A stretch of DNA of 64,000 nucleotides from Rhabditoides inermis (taxonomy: Eukaryota; Nematoda; Chromadorea; Rhabditida; Rhabditidae): positions 134,501 to 198,500 of the forward strand of contig CAWZYM010000155.1 in NCBI GenBank assembly GCA_963966185.1, read 5' to 3'. Each line of letters starts with the position of its first letter. The stretch's first letter is position 1. Of this stretch, positions 12,187-36,904 are shown piece by piece. Below the pieces are notes generated by a model. That model saw only the letters and a list, made by a program, of their open reading frames with translations, did no database searches and was not told the DNA's origin. The position numbers were made by a program, and so were the translations under genes.

Positions 12187-14653
12187 TCTCACTCTCTCTC
12201 ACTCTCTCTCACTCTCTCTCACTCTGTCACTCACTACTGCACAGCTGTTTGTCTCACCGCGCTGTTCACTAATGATCGATGCGCGCACCGAACATTTCCC
12301 TATTAGGCTCTGTCCGAGAAGAAAACTCTATGCAATTGCATGTAGCCGTCCGTCGGTCCATTTCGGGAGTCCCTGCGGTTATCGGGAGTGCAATTTCCAC
12401 ACATTCTCTCTCTCCTCTCTCTCTCTCCCCCCTCTCTCTCTCTCTTCCCTCTCCCTCTCTCTCTCTCTCTCTCCTTTCTCTCTCTCTCTCTCTCTCTCTC
12501 CTCTCTATCCGTTCCCACACTACTTCCACACACTTGCATAATTGCACACTCTCTCTCTATGGAACGCATGTTGCGCGTTTTACTATAATTCGCTCAAATT
12601 GGCCTTGCTGGTGGAAACTGGACAGCGGACCAATTGATATACGATAGTCACATTGCAGTCGTGTTACTTTTGTATCATGTGAACCCTGTCTAGTTTGCGA
12701 CGATGTTTGTTAATCGGCAAAAAAGCAAGCGAGTGAATTTCAATGGTCCTTCGATCCGGCTTTTGTCGGTCGCTGTTCCCTGCTCTGCCGCATCTGCGTC
12801 TCCCTCGCTCCACTCTCACTCTCGCTATCTACGCTCTCGCCACCCTACTGTTTTTCGGTAGAGGTGAAGTGCCATCGAGACGTGGGCTGATTGTCTGCAC
12901 CCTATTTGATCAGTGCGCTCTCTCACCCGCCCACCGTTTGTCTTGCATCTCTGGTGCTCTCCCGGAATTTGCGTGTGGTGAGCGTTCTCTCGGCGCGTAG
13001 TGAAGGGAACGGTTACCTCTCGACGAATCAACACTCACTCGCGTCTATCTATATTTCCGAAATGATCGAAGAAATGAGTTCATAGCTGCCGTTTTTTTCC
13101 TCGTTCCCATGTTTGCGCTGCAAATTCTATCGCGTTTTTGTCGTCTCTTCATTTCGTAGAGGGTATTATTCAAGGCTGTGCCCAGTGCGCATCCCCTTTC
13201 TTCTTCCACTCTTTTTATAATCCTCATCTCCTACCGTTCTTCCCTCTTCTCTGTCCCTCTTCCTCCTCCACACTCTCTCCTTCCTGACCTCTGTTTATCC
13301 CCTGTCATACGCACTCATTGTGTATGCACGTTTTTGTTTTCTCTCCCGCTTGGCAGGCCCTTATTTTGACCCTTTCCGTGTTACGTCTTTTGAATATAGC
13401 AATTTTACATTGTTTTCTCTGCTTCTCTCCAGTTCACGCACTCTCTCACCTTGTCTGATTCGAGCGGACGGGGGTTGGAAGACTATTTGCATAGGAAATG
13501 TCGTGGTCCCGAGACGCGAGAAATGCACTCACCTCACACACTCCCCGTCTCATTCACGCGCGTTCGTATAGAGAACGCAATAGCTTCTTGTATCTTTACT
13601 TTTTATATTGCTTCATTGACTCTGATTAGTATCCGAACAATTGTACGTAAGGCACATCTCTTATAGTATGTATCTGTTCTAGTCTGTTCTTGTTTTGTGC
13701 GATACGTTTGCGTTTGGTTTGGTATACTGAGTGACGTTCCTCAATCACGTCGCTTTTCGGGATTTCCCAGAGGTTTTTTTCCTATGCGACTGTCATTGAC
13801 CGCATTTCTCTCCCTTCCCACATAACTACCTCATATAGTAGTGGTAATTGAGAGGGAGCGTGTGATTGTGAGAGAGCGCAGACGCGCGACCTCCACTCAC
13901 TCCATTCACACTCACCACTACCTCCTCACTCCATATCCGACTGGTTACTATACCACCCACCGTGTTAGTTATTCTAATCAGCTGATGCGATCAGCTGATC
14001 TCTTTCTTGCTCCGTCTGCGCCCTAGTGATGGATGAGTGCTCTCTCGCCTTCCGGTCATTACCCCGAGAGGTAATGGAGAGGGGGGAGGAATATAGTGTG
14101 TTCCTCCATTGCGCACCTGTCTATGAATAGTGGATGTCTGTAATAGTCAAGCGAGCATGCTCTATGAGCTACGCCTAACGCGACTATAGATAGTCTGTAT
14201 TTTTCCAGAGCGCAATAGCATAGATCAAGGATCTCAGGCTATAGAATTTCCTCCCCGCTGATCTCTTTCCCAGCAATCTCCATACGGTCTATGAAAACGT
14301 TCTCCCCTCGCCAGTCGCTCACACACAAATTGCCCACTCGCCTCGCAATCCACTTTTTTATATTGAGGTCGCCGGTGTGGTTTGAACCGATTTGGACATT
14401 TGCATCTTTTTGAGGCGCGGGTGTGGGAGGTGACAAAGAAAAGCAAACCATCGGGGCCAATGAAATGTGGCAGACACTGAATCGGCCGAGGGTTCTACTG
14501 CCTCCATTTTCGCACAATTAAACTCGGTTTGCGGTGATATTGTATAGTACTAGTGGCTGTCAGCGAATGCCACTCCATAGAGTGTCCGCAGGGAATCATT
14601 CTCACTCAATTTTCCGCCGTTCGTCCGCGAGTCTCCATTCCTCCCCCCCCCCT

Positions 14654-14699
<46 letters not shown>

Positions 14700-16262
14700 G
14701 GCAGCCTAATTCGCGTTGTTGTGGTCAGCGTACGCGTCGAATTCGGACACTGCATATACGCACTCACATCGATTTTCGCACTATTCTTTCTCCCTCCTCC
14801 CGCCCTCTCACTCTGCCACGCTCTCTCCGTCACTCTCTCTCACTGCGCATCGCCGCAGGGCACACATTCTATTTATGGACGGCACCCGATGCGGGCCAGC
14901 CAGGATTTGTTTGTTTTCTTGTTTACGTGTTTATCTCTCACGGTATTTTTTTGCGGAAGTTCACGGAATAGCTTTGTTTTCTATTTTGACAGACTCATCC
15001 CGGGAAAGTTTCACTTTTCGTAGCTATGTATTCTGCGCTCGTTCTCTTTTTTTGCGTAGCGTTCCAAGAATTTCGAAACTACCCAATTTTATGCGAATTC
15101 GAGAGAGCATCGACAAGAAATGCTCGGAGAGCCAGATGCGGGAAGGACTGCGAACATTGAGCGCCCGAGGACTCACCATTTTTTCAACTATATCCCAACT
15201 CGCGTTCTTTGTGTGTGTCAATTGACTCATTCGCGGGTCTTGTTCTTGTAACTCGCACTACTGTCCCAACAAGTAAGCTCCCAATATTTGCCCTCTCGTC
15301 TTTCCCAGTTCCCTCATCAGTTTTCTCATGCGGAAACCAGATTTCACGTTCGCATTCCGTTCGCATTCAACGTGCGCTCATCACTCGCAAAAAAACGTCC
15401 AAGGTTCAATATAGCAGTGTCCAATATATGGCATGTTTGCAGTGAGTGAGTGTAATCCATGTTGTGTATATCGCTTTCGGTCGCCTCCCGGATTGGGGCT
15501 TTATAGGATTGTCCGGGTGGGATTTGCGCGCGCCGCTGAAAGGGACCCTCACCCAATTTGCTATTGATCTCCCATCTCGCCTTTTGCCCCGCGCGCGTTT
15601 CAATTATTAATTATCGGTCAGGCCACACACGGCAGTCGATGTTGTTGGCAGAATGCGAGATGAGGCGAATGAAAAGATGAAAAGAAGACATGGTTACCGG
15701 TTACCGGGTTTTCGTGGCTATTGTACGGCGATGAATGTGTGATTGGAAGCTTTTATGGATTGTCGCTGTCACCCCTATGCAAATGTGCGAGAGAGAGAGA
15801 GAGAAGGGAGAGAGAGAGAGGATGCTGGATGAATGTCTGAATGAGCTGCGCCGGATGGCTCATTCTATGCAAACTAGATGATATCTCGCGCACATGCACT
15901 GATCACTCTCGCCGATTGTATCTATTCTAATGTTGTTTACAACTGCGGTTGTTTACATGTGATCATTGATGTTTGTTTGAGTATGCGAGGATTCTGGCTG
16001 GGCAGCGTCTACTAGTAGCTTCTCTCACGCCTCCGCCGATCCACACAGGGCCACTCCCACCTCAGAGATAGGTACGTTTTATGGGTATTGTACGTTTCAA
16101 CTCCTTGCGATGTTTGTAACAAATCTTTTTACGTAATGGTTTTTGATAGTTTTGTAGTAAAATGTATTGCTGTTTGTGTTAGGATTGATTTCTTGACTAT
16201 TTTCTTTGGAGAGCCGTTATTCGCAATTGTCCCCATGTTTGACGTCACTTTTGTATTTTGCA
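9380..16262. other. Gene-poor, low-complexity region upstream of abl-1
   Basis: No exon chain or homology is visible. The DNA is pyrimidine-rich on the plus strand, with CT tracts at about 9714-9783, 10698-10732, 12149-12228, 12402-12503 and 14656-14697, and short GA tracts. AATAAA-like signals for gcn-2 lie at 8911 and about 9617. The rest may be promoter, 5' UTR intron or outron of abl-1, but nothing in the sequence decides this. Confidence 0.5.
12149..12503 (+). repeat. CT-rich microsatellite block
   Basis: Two dense (CT)n runs, 12149-12228 and 12402-12503, are separated by about 170 bp of mixed sequence. The first contains a period of about 10 with CTCTCTCTCA units. Long open frames across it are an artefact of the dinucleotide repeat. 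Confidence 0.9.
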
Positions 16263-16268
16263 GATAAG

Positions 16269-28331
<12,063 letters not shown>

Positions 28332-29432
28332 CCCCCTCCTCTCCCTTCCACCACTAGGAAACGACGGGTCCACGCCAGCGCAATCGTTTGTACATAGTCC
28401 CCTCCCTTCCTCCGCCATAATGTCTGCGTCTCCCCTCTCGACGCTTTCTCTCGTCTTCCTCTAGCTTTATATATGTCGAATCCCAGAACTACCGTAAGCT
28501 TGGCTCAAGATGACGTCGATCGAAATTGACGATCGATTTTAGGATCTTTTCTGCATAATTCACTTTGTTGCACACGCCGTTTTCACTCTCTTTTTTCTAC
28601 TTCTCGTATCGTTTTGTTGTTTTGTACTCATCCCTCCCAAATGACTTCCCATTTGCCTCTAACTTCTATCGCGATTTGTAAATGATATTTTGTACTTGCG
28701 AGATTGTGATTATGTGATTTTTTTACCACGACGAACAAATATATAAAGTGCTGACTCTCTATTCACTGTTCTCAGTCCGTTGTCTGTTGTTTGGGGCACA
28801 AACATTTATAATTGTCTCAAATAGTACATATGCGTAAAACAGCGACGGAATTGGGTGGTATATAACAACAATGTTTATTCGTCGCTGGCGTTGACGTTGG
28901 CATACTGTAGGTGGCATAGGTATACGGTAGGGAGGAAATGGCACAGGTGTTGGTTGACTAGATGGATTAGTCAGAGGGGGCAAAGCTGGGGCCGCGCGGA
29001 GAGATCTCACTTCTCGCAGTGCAAAACAGACGGGGACACACACACTTGGTATTGAAATTCTTTTGTGGCTATGGCAAAAGGCTGTGCGGACTAGCTAACG
29101 AGTGCCCCTATTGGTGGTATGGAGAGGCGTGGCTTGTGTGGGCGGGGCTTATCCGAACCGCACCTGCGAGGTCCACGCGGCTCTCTTGCCGAATCGCACT
29201 TGCGACGCCCACTTCTTCTGCATTGGTGCCTGGAATAGGAGAGGGAATTAATTGGTACGATTCCGGGAGCCGAATAAATACCCCCCCACGCGTTTTATTT
29301 CCGTTGGGGGAGACTTTTTAGAGAGATGAGAGATAGAGAGCTGCCCATATTATTCGTGGTGGGATTGAGTGGACGGCAGAGAATGGGGATGAAAAGCGAG
29401 AATTCGATGTGCGAGTATCTACCTCACCCCCT

Positions 29433-29435
<3 letters not shown>

Positions 29436-29487
<52 letters not shown>
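29436..29487 (+). repeat. CT microsatellite
   Basis: A (CT)n run after a C-rich lead, in intergenic DNA downstream of abl-1. Confidence 0.9.
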
Positions 29488-29492
<5 letters not shown>

Positions 29493-31525
29493 GAGTCATG
29501 CGGACTTGCCTCTCCAATTCCCTTGAATGTTCACAGCTCATAAATATGTCTCCAATTAGAAATCCCTGCTTTCGCACGATATTTGATACAAAATTCGATA
29601 CAAAGGCAAGGTGCGTGACGCAGGAAGATTTTTTTATGTAAGACAGTCCAAAATGTTCATTTGCATTATGTGAAAGTTGTCCGAAAAACCTTTGTCATCT
29701 AGTGCAATAGTCTTGCAAAGGCAAGTGTGTTGCAGTATTGCAGTACAAAGTTAGCATCTAGCTATGTTTTGCTAGTGTGCTGTTGCTGTTCTGTGATTCA
29801 GGGCATGCGTGGATGCTAGGCTGTTTCCATTGTCTCTTCTGTCATTTCAAAGAATGTCTCGCTAAATAATTCAAAAGAACTACTGGAAAGCGAAAGAAAA
29901 GAAAGGCGATTGTCGAAATTTTCTTTCTTTCCGCCTTTCCTCTCACGGTGTGGTGTATATTTGGAAATGTGGAAAAAGAATTCGCAAAGTGCAACCCCAC
30001 GCTGAAAATTCTGAATAGCTACGTGCCCTACTGTAACTCGCTCACACACTCTTTGTGTTTCCCCACATCACACACGCAAATCGAAAATGTAGTGGAGAAA
30101 GAGGATTTCAATCACGTGTCATACACCTGGTACAAAAAACCAACCAGCGACCAGACCCCATTCTCCAAACATCTTCGTGTTTAATTGATTCCGGGTAGTA
30201 TGGCAATGACTAATTGAGGTAAATCCGTTGGGTGTTAGTGAGTAGGGACTAATGGAAAACAGGTGGTGTGTGCTGGATGGTTCGGGAAGGCCACGGATTA
30301 GTGAGAATGGACCGAGCATCAGAAGAAGGGAAGGCACCCCCGAGGAAGAGAAGGACGGTCATTTCTCAACTATACTATATTCATTTTAAGGAAAACAGAA
30401 ACAGAATGGTCCCACCACACAATTTTAATTCACTAATATTCACATGGGACAGCTCTCATTTCTCAGATTTCACAGGCAGCGAATTTGGATGATTCAAGTA
30501 ATGTTAGGAAAAGAATGTAACTGTAGAACGCAACTGTGCAAGTTGATCATACCCTAGCTTCGTAAGAAATGGGTGGTAGAATGCGATTGGAAAAAGGATT
30601 GTGAATGTGAGAGTGGAAGAGAGTGGGATGATACTCACCATAGTCCTCACTGGAAATGTGTCGAACTTCCACTGTGCATATGGGAAGAGGACTGCCTCAT
30701 CCATGCTGACCGGGGACTCCGCCACTGACGAAGCTCCTTCCACTGGGGAGCCCTCGGATACCGACGCTGAAAGCATTCAAGTGATCGATCCGCCTTCACT
30801 CTGTCCTTTCCCCGATTATAGTGGGTATTTATTGAGTCACCTACACTGCGTGCAATCTTTAAAACTTGAGAATGACTAAATTATTAGTAGGGTTTTAGTG
30901 CGTCTAAAATTAGACGTCTTCCAAAATTTTCTCTGACATGCTCTTTTGTCGTTCATTCCTTTCTGCGCAAAATTGCTTCCCATTATCCTAAAACGTCACT
31001 TTTTCACGACTAGTGATGAACCACAAGATGTTTCATTATTATTGCTTTGTCACGTTTCAGCACTCAAACAATTTAGCAAAAAAATGCTATAAATTAGTTT
31101 TTTCAAGTCACGTGTTGCTCACCAAACCCTTACTTATTTGTGCAATTATATAGGTGCTACGTAAGTGTAGGTTAGTGGACCATGACCTGTCGTTACGCAT
31201 GCACAGGTTCATAGAAAGCTTTTCAAAACGTCATCCTTCATTTCCTGTCTTGTGATTGCGATGCGTGATGAAGATGGAAGATCGTACCATTTTAGAATGA
31301 GCATAGTGAATACTCATAGCTAGAAGGGAAATGAGGTGTGTTATGTGTGAAAACGAGTAGAGCACACGTGGAATGATTGTCTATACGCTTCTTTTCACGA
31401 TGCCACGTCTAGAGCAATCATCGTTAGAATATCAGGGCGCCAGACATTTGTATAACGAGCTGGAAATCAGTAAAGTATACGCGAAAACATCCTCCGTAAG
31501 GTTATCAACATATCAGCGTGGGTTT

Positions 31526-31526
<1 letters not shown>

Positions 31527-31578
<52 letters not shown>
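31527..31578 (+). repeat. TA microsatellite
   Basis: About 25 TA units. Intergenic. Confidence 0.9.
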
Positions 31579-31582
<4 letters not shown>

Positions 31583-33941
31583 GTCTTTCTGTTCTCTTTC
31601 TCTCACTCACGCACTTCCAGTCACCCAGTTCCAGTCCATTACTTACATATATTTCCTCCCATATTCCTACATAATGAGCTCGGAGACTAGAACATGTCTT
31701 TGTATTTTCACGCGCCGAATTCTCAACCTCTGGGGGCAAAGAATCATGCAAATGAATACAGTAGACTAGTATATTATCCAAAACAATGTGAGGTGAGTAG
31801 TGAGTAGTGAGTTGCAACACTCGTAACGAGAAGGAAAGGGTGATGGGACATCGTTCAAAAAGAGTTATTTCGGACGATGGCCAGATCGGTCGACAAAACG
31901 ACATCGTCAGGGTAACATCATGCCATAAAAGGAGTGAGTTATAGGTTCCCATCAAGCGATAGCTAACGATCCGAAACAAAGGCGATTCAATGTGTAGTAC
32001 ACATCATCGTGTCACAACAAATAACAAAAAGATTGAATGGAAATCATTAAGTATGTTTGTCGGAGCTGGATAAGAATAATGACCGGAATAATACAGGTTG
32101 AAGAAGCATACGCATTTAGAAGGAAAATATTCCGTGCACAATCATTATCATATATTATTCTAACTGTCAAGGTGTACCAAAGAATAATGCATGAGGACGC
32201 TTGACATTGCAAATCCCACACACTCGATTCCGAGAATTCCGATTTCGATAAGCTCATTCCAGATTCAAGATTATTGGTATTTGGTGTGGAGTCCAAACCC
32301 TAATTAATCAAAGAAATTATCAAAGATCTCGCGGCGTAAAAGGCGTGCATAAACATATTGTTATAGGGGTTACTTAATTTACAGTACACCAATTAATTGA
32401 CAGTACAGTATCCCTCTATCCTACCGTATACATAAAGTGCGCAGAGGGCGGCGAAAATAGTGAGGAGCCGTGTGAGCATCGCGAGTGGAGGGAATCAGAG
32501 TGAGGAGGGGAGGGGGAGGGGCCGGCAGAGAGAGAGAGAGATAGGAAGAGGGAGAGAGAGAGGGAAGGAGAGGGAGGGAGGGAGGGAGGGAGGGAGAGAG
32601 GGCGGAGAAATGAGATAAATGACATGATTCGGGACAAGGGTTGATTCCCAATCGTTATAAGCGTAACTATTGCGTAATTTAAGTAATGAGGGAAGAAGCG
32701 TACTTATGAAAATTCTGTATGTAGTCTAAGTAGTCGTCAATTACTACGATGCTACTGATAACTGATACAGTTATTCTTTGTAGTGACCAAGTTCCAAAAT
32801 CGCAAAAATAACACATGAACATTATGACGTTACGGTAGTATGGAAATATTGTGTTCTACTATCAGACAAGGTGTACATCATTCGTGTTCAATACGCCAGT
32901 ATACTTCTTCTGTATGCTGAGAGTTCAGTTGTTTTCTAGAATTGAAGCAAGCACAAACAATAACGAACGTCTCCAATATCCCAATATGTTGATTGATTTA
33001 AAAAAAAAGAGAGTAAAACTTACCCTGACACTGTTTCATATTTGGTATTTACATCGTTTATCTGTTTTATTCTCACGGTCTTACATATGAACTGCTGATC
33101 ACCTTGTGACCAGGCGACATTCCGGAATAACCGGAGAATCTATGCTCGATCGTAGTAGTATGACTCGGCCCGCGAATCCCGAGAATTCCCCAGTTCATTT
33201 GTATTCATAATATTGAATTGGGGTTGGAGACCTTTGACCACAGGGTACAATTGTTCGTCGCGTGACTCGAAAGTAGAATATAAAGACGGCCAGACACTCG
33301 CTATATTCAAGTATGGTGGGAAACCCGCCAGATACATCACATGTGTATCCACTTTGAAACATTACATGTTTGAGTGCAATCATCTTGCGAGGAATGATGA
33401 GAAGTTGATGCTAATAATATTAACTGACTGAGCATATTTGATTTACGTGACTTCTGCAATGCATTTATAAATGAAGATGATGAGGAGGTCGCGCAGTTTT
33501 GAATTCAAACATTAGTGGAGGAATATTAGTGTAAATATATGTGGATAACCGATCAGCAACATAAACAATTAAATATATGTCGATAACGACTTCGACCTCG
33601 GGATCCAACGGGTTGTGATTTTTGTCTAACATCCCTAATCCTAATGAAAGAGTGGAACTCATTTTCATTTGCGTTCTTACCATATGATTATATATGAAAC
33701 ATGCGTCTGACTGTTCGTTCACATTTTTGATAGGATACCGCATGCCGAATTTTTTTATAATTTGAGAAAAGCGACCGCTGTCGGTTGCTGAACTCAGCAT
33801 TTACTCAACTTAGTCAGCAATCTGCAGACACTGCCACGTTGCCCACACAAAAGACTGAAAAGGCAGGTTTGGTGAAGAAGTAACGATAAGATATACGAAT
33901 GACATAAATGGGTATCGAGAATGTTGAGTTGAGTGGTAGTC

Positions 33942-35817
33942 ATGCGGCTGCCGCTGATCTTACTCGCTGCAGCTATAGTTGGCAACGCGGAGGAGTGCCC
34001 ACACAATGGAGTCTACAATCAGGACACCGGAAAGTGTTTTGTAGTGAGTAATGTATATTAATATTTATTTATTGTATCATGATAACAATGAATTTTTGGA
34101 AATTATTTTTCCTTCAGATTTGTTTCCTGTATATTCCAGTTCCGTTCCACTCCCCTCGATTTCATCGATGCCAAGCAAGACTGTGTCTCGATGAGAGGCC
34201 ATCTCACCCCAATCGACGGAGCATTCGACAACGCACTGGTGACTGGTGCGTGACTGGTTCCTCCATCGGTATCTGGCAATGGTTCCGGCTCCCCCACTGG
34301 TTCGTGGTTCCAGAATCGGCGCCTCGCTTCTTCCTTTTGTCCGCGAATTCTTTCTGGATAGGCGGGAGTAACCTGTACAGTCAGGTTGGCTGGATTTGGG
34401 TGGACTGGACAAAGATGATCTACTCTAGGTGGGCCAATGGTGAGTATGTGTCTATTCACAGTGTATTGATTGTTCAATTATGAAATTATCGATACCGTTT
34501 AGGGGAGCCGAACATCTCAGTGGGGCAGTGTGTTTCGATAGAGTCGAAAAGCGGAAAGTGGCGTGCGAGTGACTGCAAGGTGAGTGGATGGAGGGAGGGC
34601 GACTGTGCTGACTCACTTACTCACTCACTCCTCGGCTTGACATTGTCTGGACGCTGACGTCCTTAGCCGGCTAAATAGCTGAAACCAGTGACGACCACTT
34701 GCTGGTCGTGTGCAATGCCCTCCAGGTAGCCCGCACTGCTATGCGGCTCGGAACTCCTCGTCTCTCGCGCTGATGTGCAGTTGGACTTTGATGACTTTCT
34801 CAATGTCGGCGTGCACCATCTTCGTCCACGTCACGCAGCCGCTCTTCTTCGCAGGGACACTTTTGTCATCCGACGGACAGCTGCTATTTCGTGAGTACTG
34901 CATTTCACTAGGATCCGTTACTTATTACAGCGCGTCATTACGAATGTGAGCGGCGACGGGTGGGACTGGGACGATGCGAAGGCCACAAATATGGAGGTGA
35001 TCTGGCCAGCGTTCACAGCTAGGACGAGAATGAATTCATCAATAGTGAGTGGAAGGGAAAGAGGGGAAGAGGAACAGAGGGAGAGAGGAAGAAAGTGGTA
35101 AAGAAATAGTGCAAGAGATAAAGAGATAAAGAGGTAAATTATTGTAGACATCTCTGAGACGGGCAGGACTCCCCCTACGGCTTCCGGTCAGCCGTGGATC
35201 GGAATGTACCAGGATCAGAGCGATCTGTTCTGGAAATGGAGTGACGGAACGCCGGTAGAAGAATGCATTGAGAGTGCGCCCTTGGCCGAGTGCCCAGTAA
35301 CCGCAACGCGCAGACATAGAGACGCGAGGACGCGACGCGTCTGTGCCGAGGGAAGAGAGAGATGCTAACGGTGCTTAAAGTGGACAAAAAATCCCAAAGG
35401 GTTCGCTGAATTCTTCAAAAGTCATGATTCGCAGACAGTTGACTGTTGCGACAGATAGAGTTTTAGCAAAACTCGGCGCGTTATCTTTTTTGCCGTGATT
35501 ACTAAACTGTTGATAACGGTATGTTTAGGTGGACTACTACAACAGGCAGCCCGACCAGCCGGATAACCCGAAGACGGAACACTGCAGGTGGGAAATGAGA
35601 GTGATAAGTGATAAACAGATTATCTTGTTACGGAGACTCGTTCTGATAAAGAGGTTCTTTTGTTCTGCACGCGACGGAGACTTGTAATTCGCTATCACTT
35701 TTGCAGACTTTCCCGGACGCTGGTCCTAACAACGCCCCCAGCTATCACAAGTGGAACAACTGGGGCTGTCCCAGAAAGACCGACGCATTCATCTGCAAGG
35801 TCCCCGCAAAACACTAA
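33942..35817 (+). CDS. Secreted protein with two C-type lectin domains, second domain frame-disrupted
   Basis: C-type lectin-like proteins are secreted and often act in sugar binding or immunity. ATG 33942 opens a typical signal peptide (MRLPLILLAAAIVGNAEEC). The first lectin domain runs through exons to about 34715 (DAKQDCVSMRGHL, FWIGG, WANGEPN, then LLVVC). The second starts at DSCYF (34890) and continues with GWDWDDAKA, GGDLASVH, WIGMYQD, KWSDGTPV, DNPKTEHCR and WNNWGCP, ending KVPAKH.

The exon at 34931-35045 is broken. GWDWDDAKA and GGDLASVH lie in different frames (one base missing near 34983), and TAG at 35020-35022 interrupts the second frame. The flanking exons keep the expected phase. 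The intron at about 35252-35528 holds a dispersed repeat also seen in gcn-2. This is either a decaying gene or an assembly with base errors. Confidence 0.7.
35375..35490 (+). repeat. Dispersed repeat in lectin intron
   Basis: AAAGTGGACAAAAA followed by CCCAAAGGGTTCGCTGAATT and an ATGATTCGCAG block aligns with 5834-5940 in the gcn-2 region in the same orientation. It is shared non-coding DNA in two unrelated genes, so it is a mobile or dispersed repeat. Confidence 0.65.
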
Positions 35818-36904
35818 TCAAATTACTTATAACAACTTAAGTATTCACGTATTCGTATTATTCTCTTTTTCGATGTTTATCCGAAGTGTTTATTAATGTG
35901 ATTAGTTTGTCAGCCTGTTGGTATTATAAAAGATTTTGAATATCCCGCAACCCGCATCCTCACTCCTTTGTGATCGCTATACTTGACCGTTTGTCTTTTG
36001 GGTTGATCCGTTCACTAGCTCATGCATCCGCTCACAATTAAAAACTAATTGAAATTCCGAGTTTCCGACGCCGAACCTCAACCATTCCTCAGCGAGTTAC
36101 CTACGTACGGGAAAGCAGAACTGAACAATCTCCTGATGTGATGTGAGTGTGACAAGTGATGATGGATCCAAGGACATATGCGAGTGTACATGGAATGAAT
36201 TGGCGAGCTACGACCACCTCGACCACGCCAAGTGCGACACTAGACGGAGCGGCTGATGAAAACAAAGGTGCGATCATTCGGCTTCGTCGTTTCTCCTCGC
36301 GTGATCGCCAATCTGGTCAATCTGGTGATCTTTAAAGACCACTGCGTTTCCAATCTCCCTCACAGCCAGGCCTGGAATAAAAAGCCATCCATTCATCTAT
36401 AGGACTGTCTAGTTGACTCGATTGGTATCGATCCTAAATGCTGTCAATAGCCCTCTCAACAAATAGCCATAACGATGGAGCCAGAGTCAATAGCCATGAC
36501 GATTCAGTCTCTTGCATCACCTCTCTTTTCACGTGGTTATGCAGCAAGTGCGAGAAGATAGAAGAACTTCAAAATGTTAGTAATCATACGTGCCAGGGAT
36601 GTAGCGTAGCGCTCACAACGATCACACATCACATAGTGCGCCTTTGGCATCGTAATCTCACGCGGAATTAAATGATGGAGAATAATCATTTGCGCTTACG
36701 TACATGTGTACTAGGGAATCATTCTACGTTTTTTTAAATGAATTCACACATTATCAACGTGAAAAATTATGTGGAAATAGAGAAAGACACAGTGCACAGT
36801 CCTCAAATCTTGATGTTCTTGGTCTTCCAGACATCTCCGTCTCCCGTTGGAAGCCATTTGAGAGTCGGGATCTGAAAGGGCTCTGATGGTAATGTACAAA
36901 TAAT
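35818..36904. other. Spacer between lectin and serine protease genes
   Basis: This spacer is the 3' flanks of two convergent genes. No repeat or recognisable coding sequence was found. One 77-codon open frame near 36438-36671 has no similarity that I can see. Confidence 0.5.

Larger units (their letters stand above)
28332..33941. other. Intergenic region with no convincing gene
   Basis: Several short open frames exist on both strands (for example near 30640-30776 minus and 33120-33800 minus) and some have good donor sites. I could not join them into a protein with any recognisable domain. Simple repeats lie at 29436-29487 (CT), 31527-31578 (TA) and 32500-32600 (GGAG-rich). The abl-1 3' UTR occupies the first few hundred bases. 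Confidence 0.5.

Noticed and set aside
12100..12650. Long overlapping open frames on both strands
   Set aside because: They consist of Ser-Leu or Arg-Glu repeats produced by (CT)n/(GA)n tracts, with no splice or homology support.
30504..30880. Minus-strand exon candidate with a GTGAGTAT donor at about 30640
   Set aside because: The single exon is isolated. No acceptor-linked partners or domain similarity were found.
33120..33800. Possible minus-strand gene (open frames with a GGTAAGAACG donor near 33680)
   Set aside because: The candidate exons do not join in a consistent phase and give no recognisable protein.
36438..36671. 77-codon plus-strand frame with several Cys and His
   Set aside because: No splice context, and no zinc-finger spacing that matches a known family.
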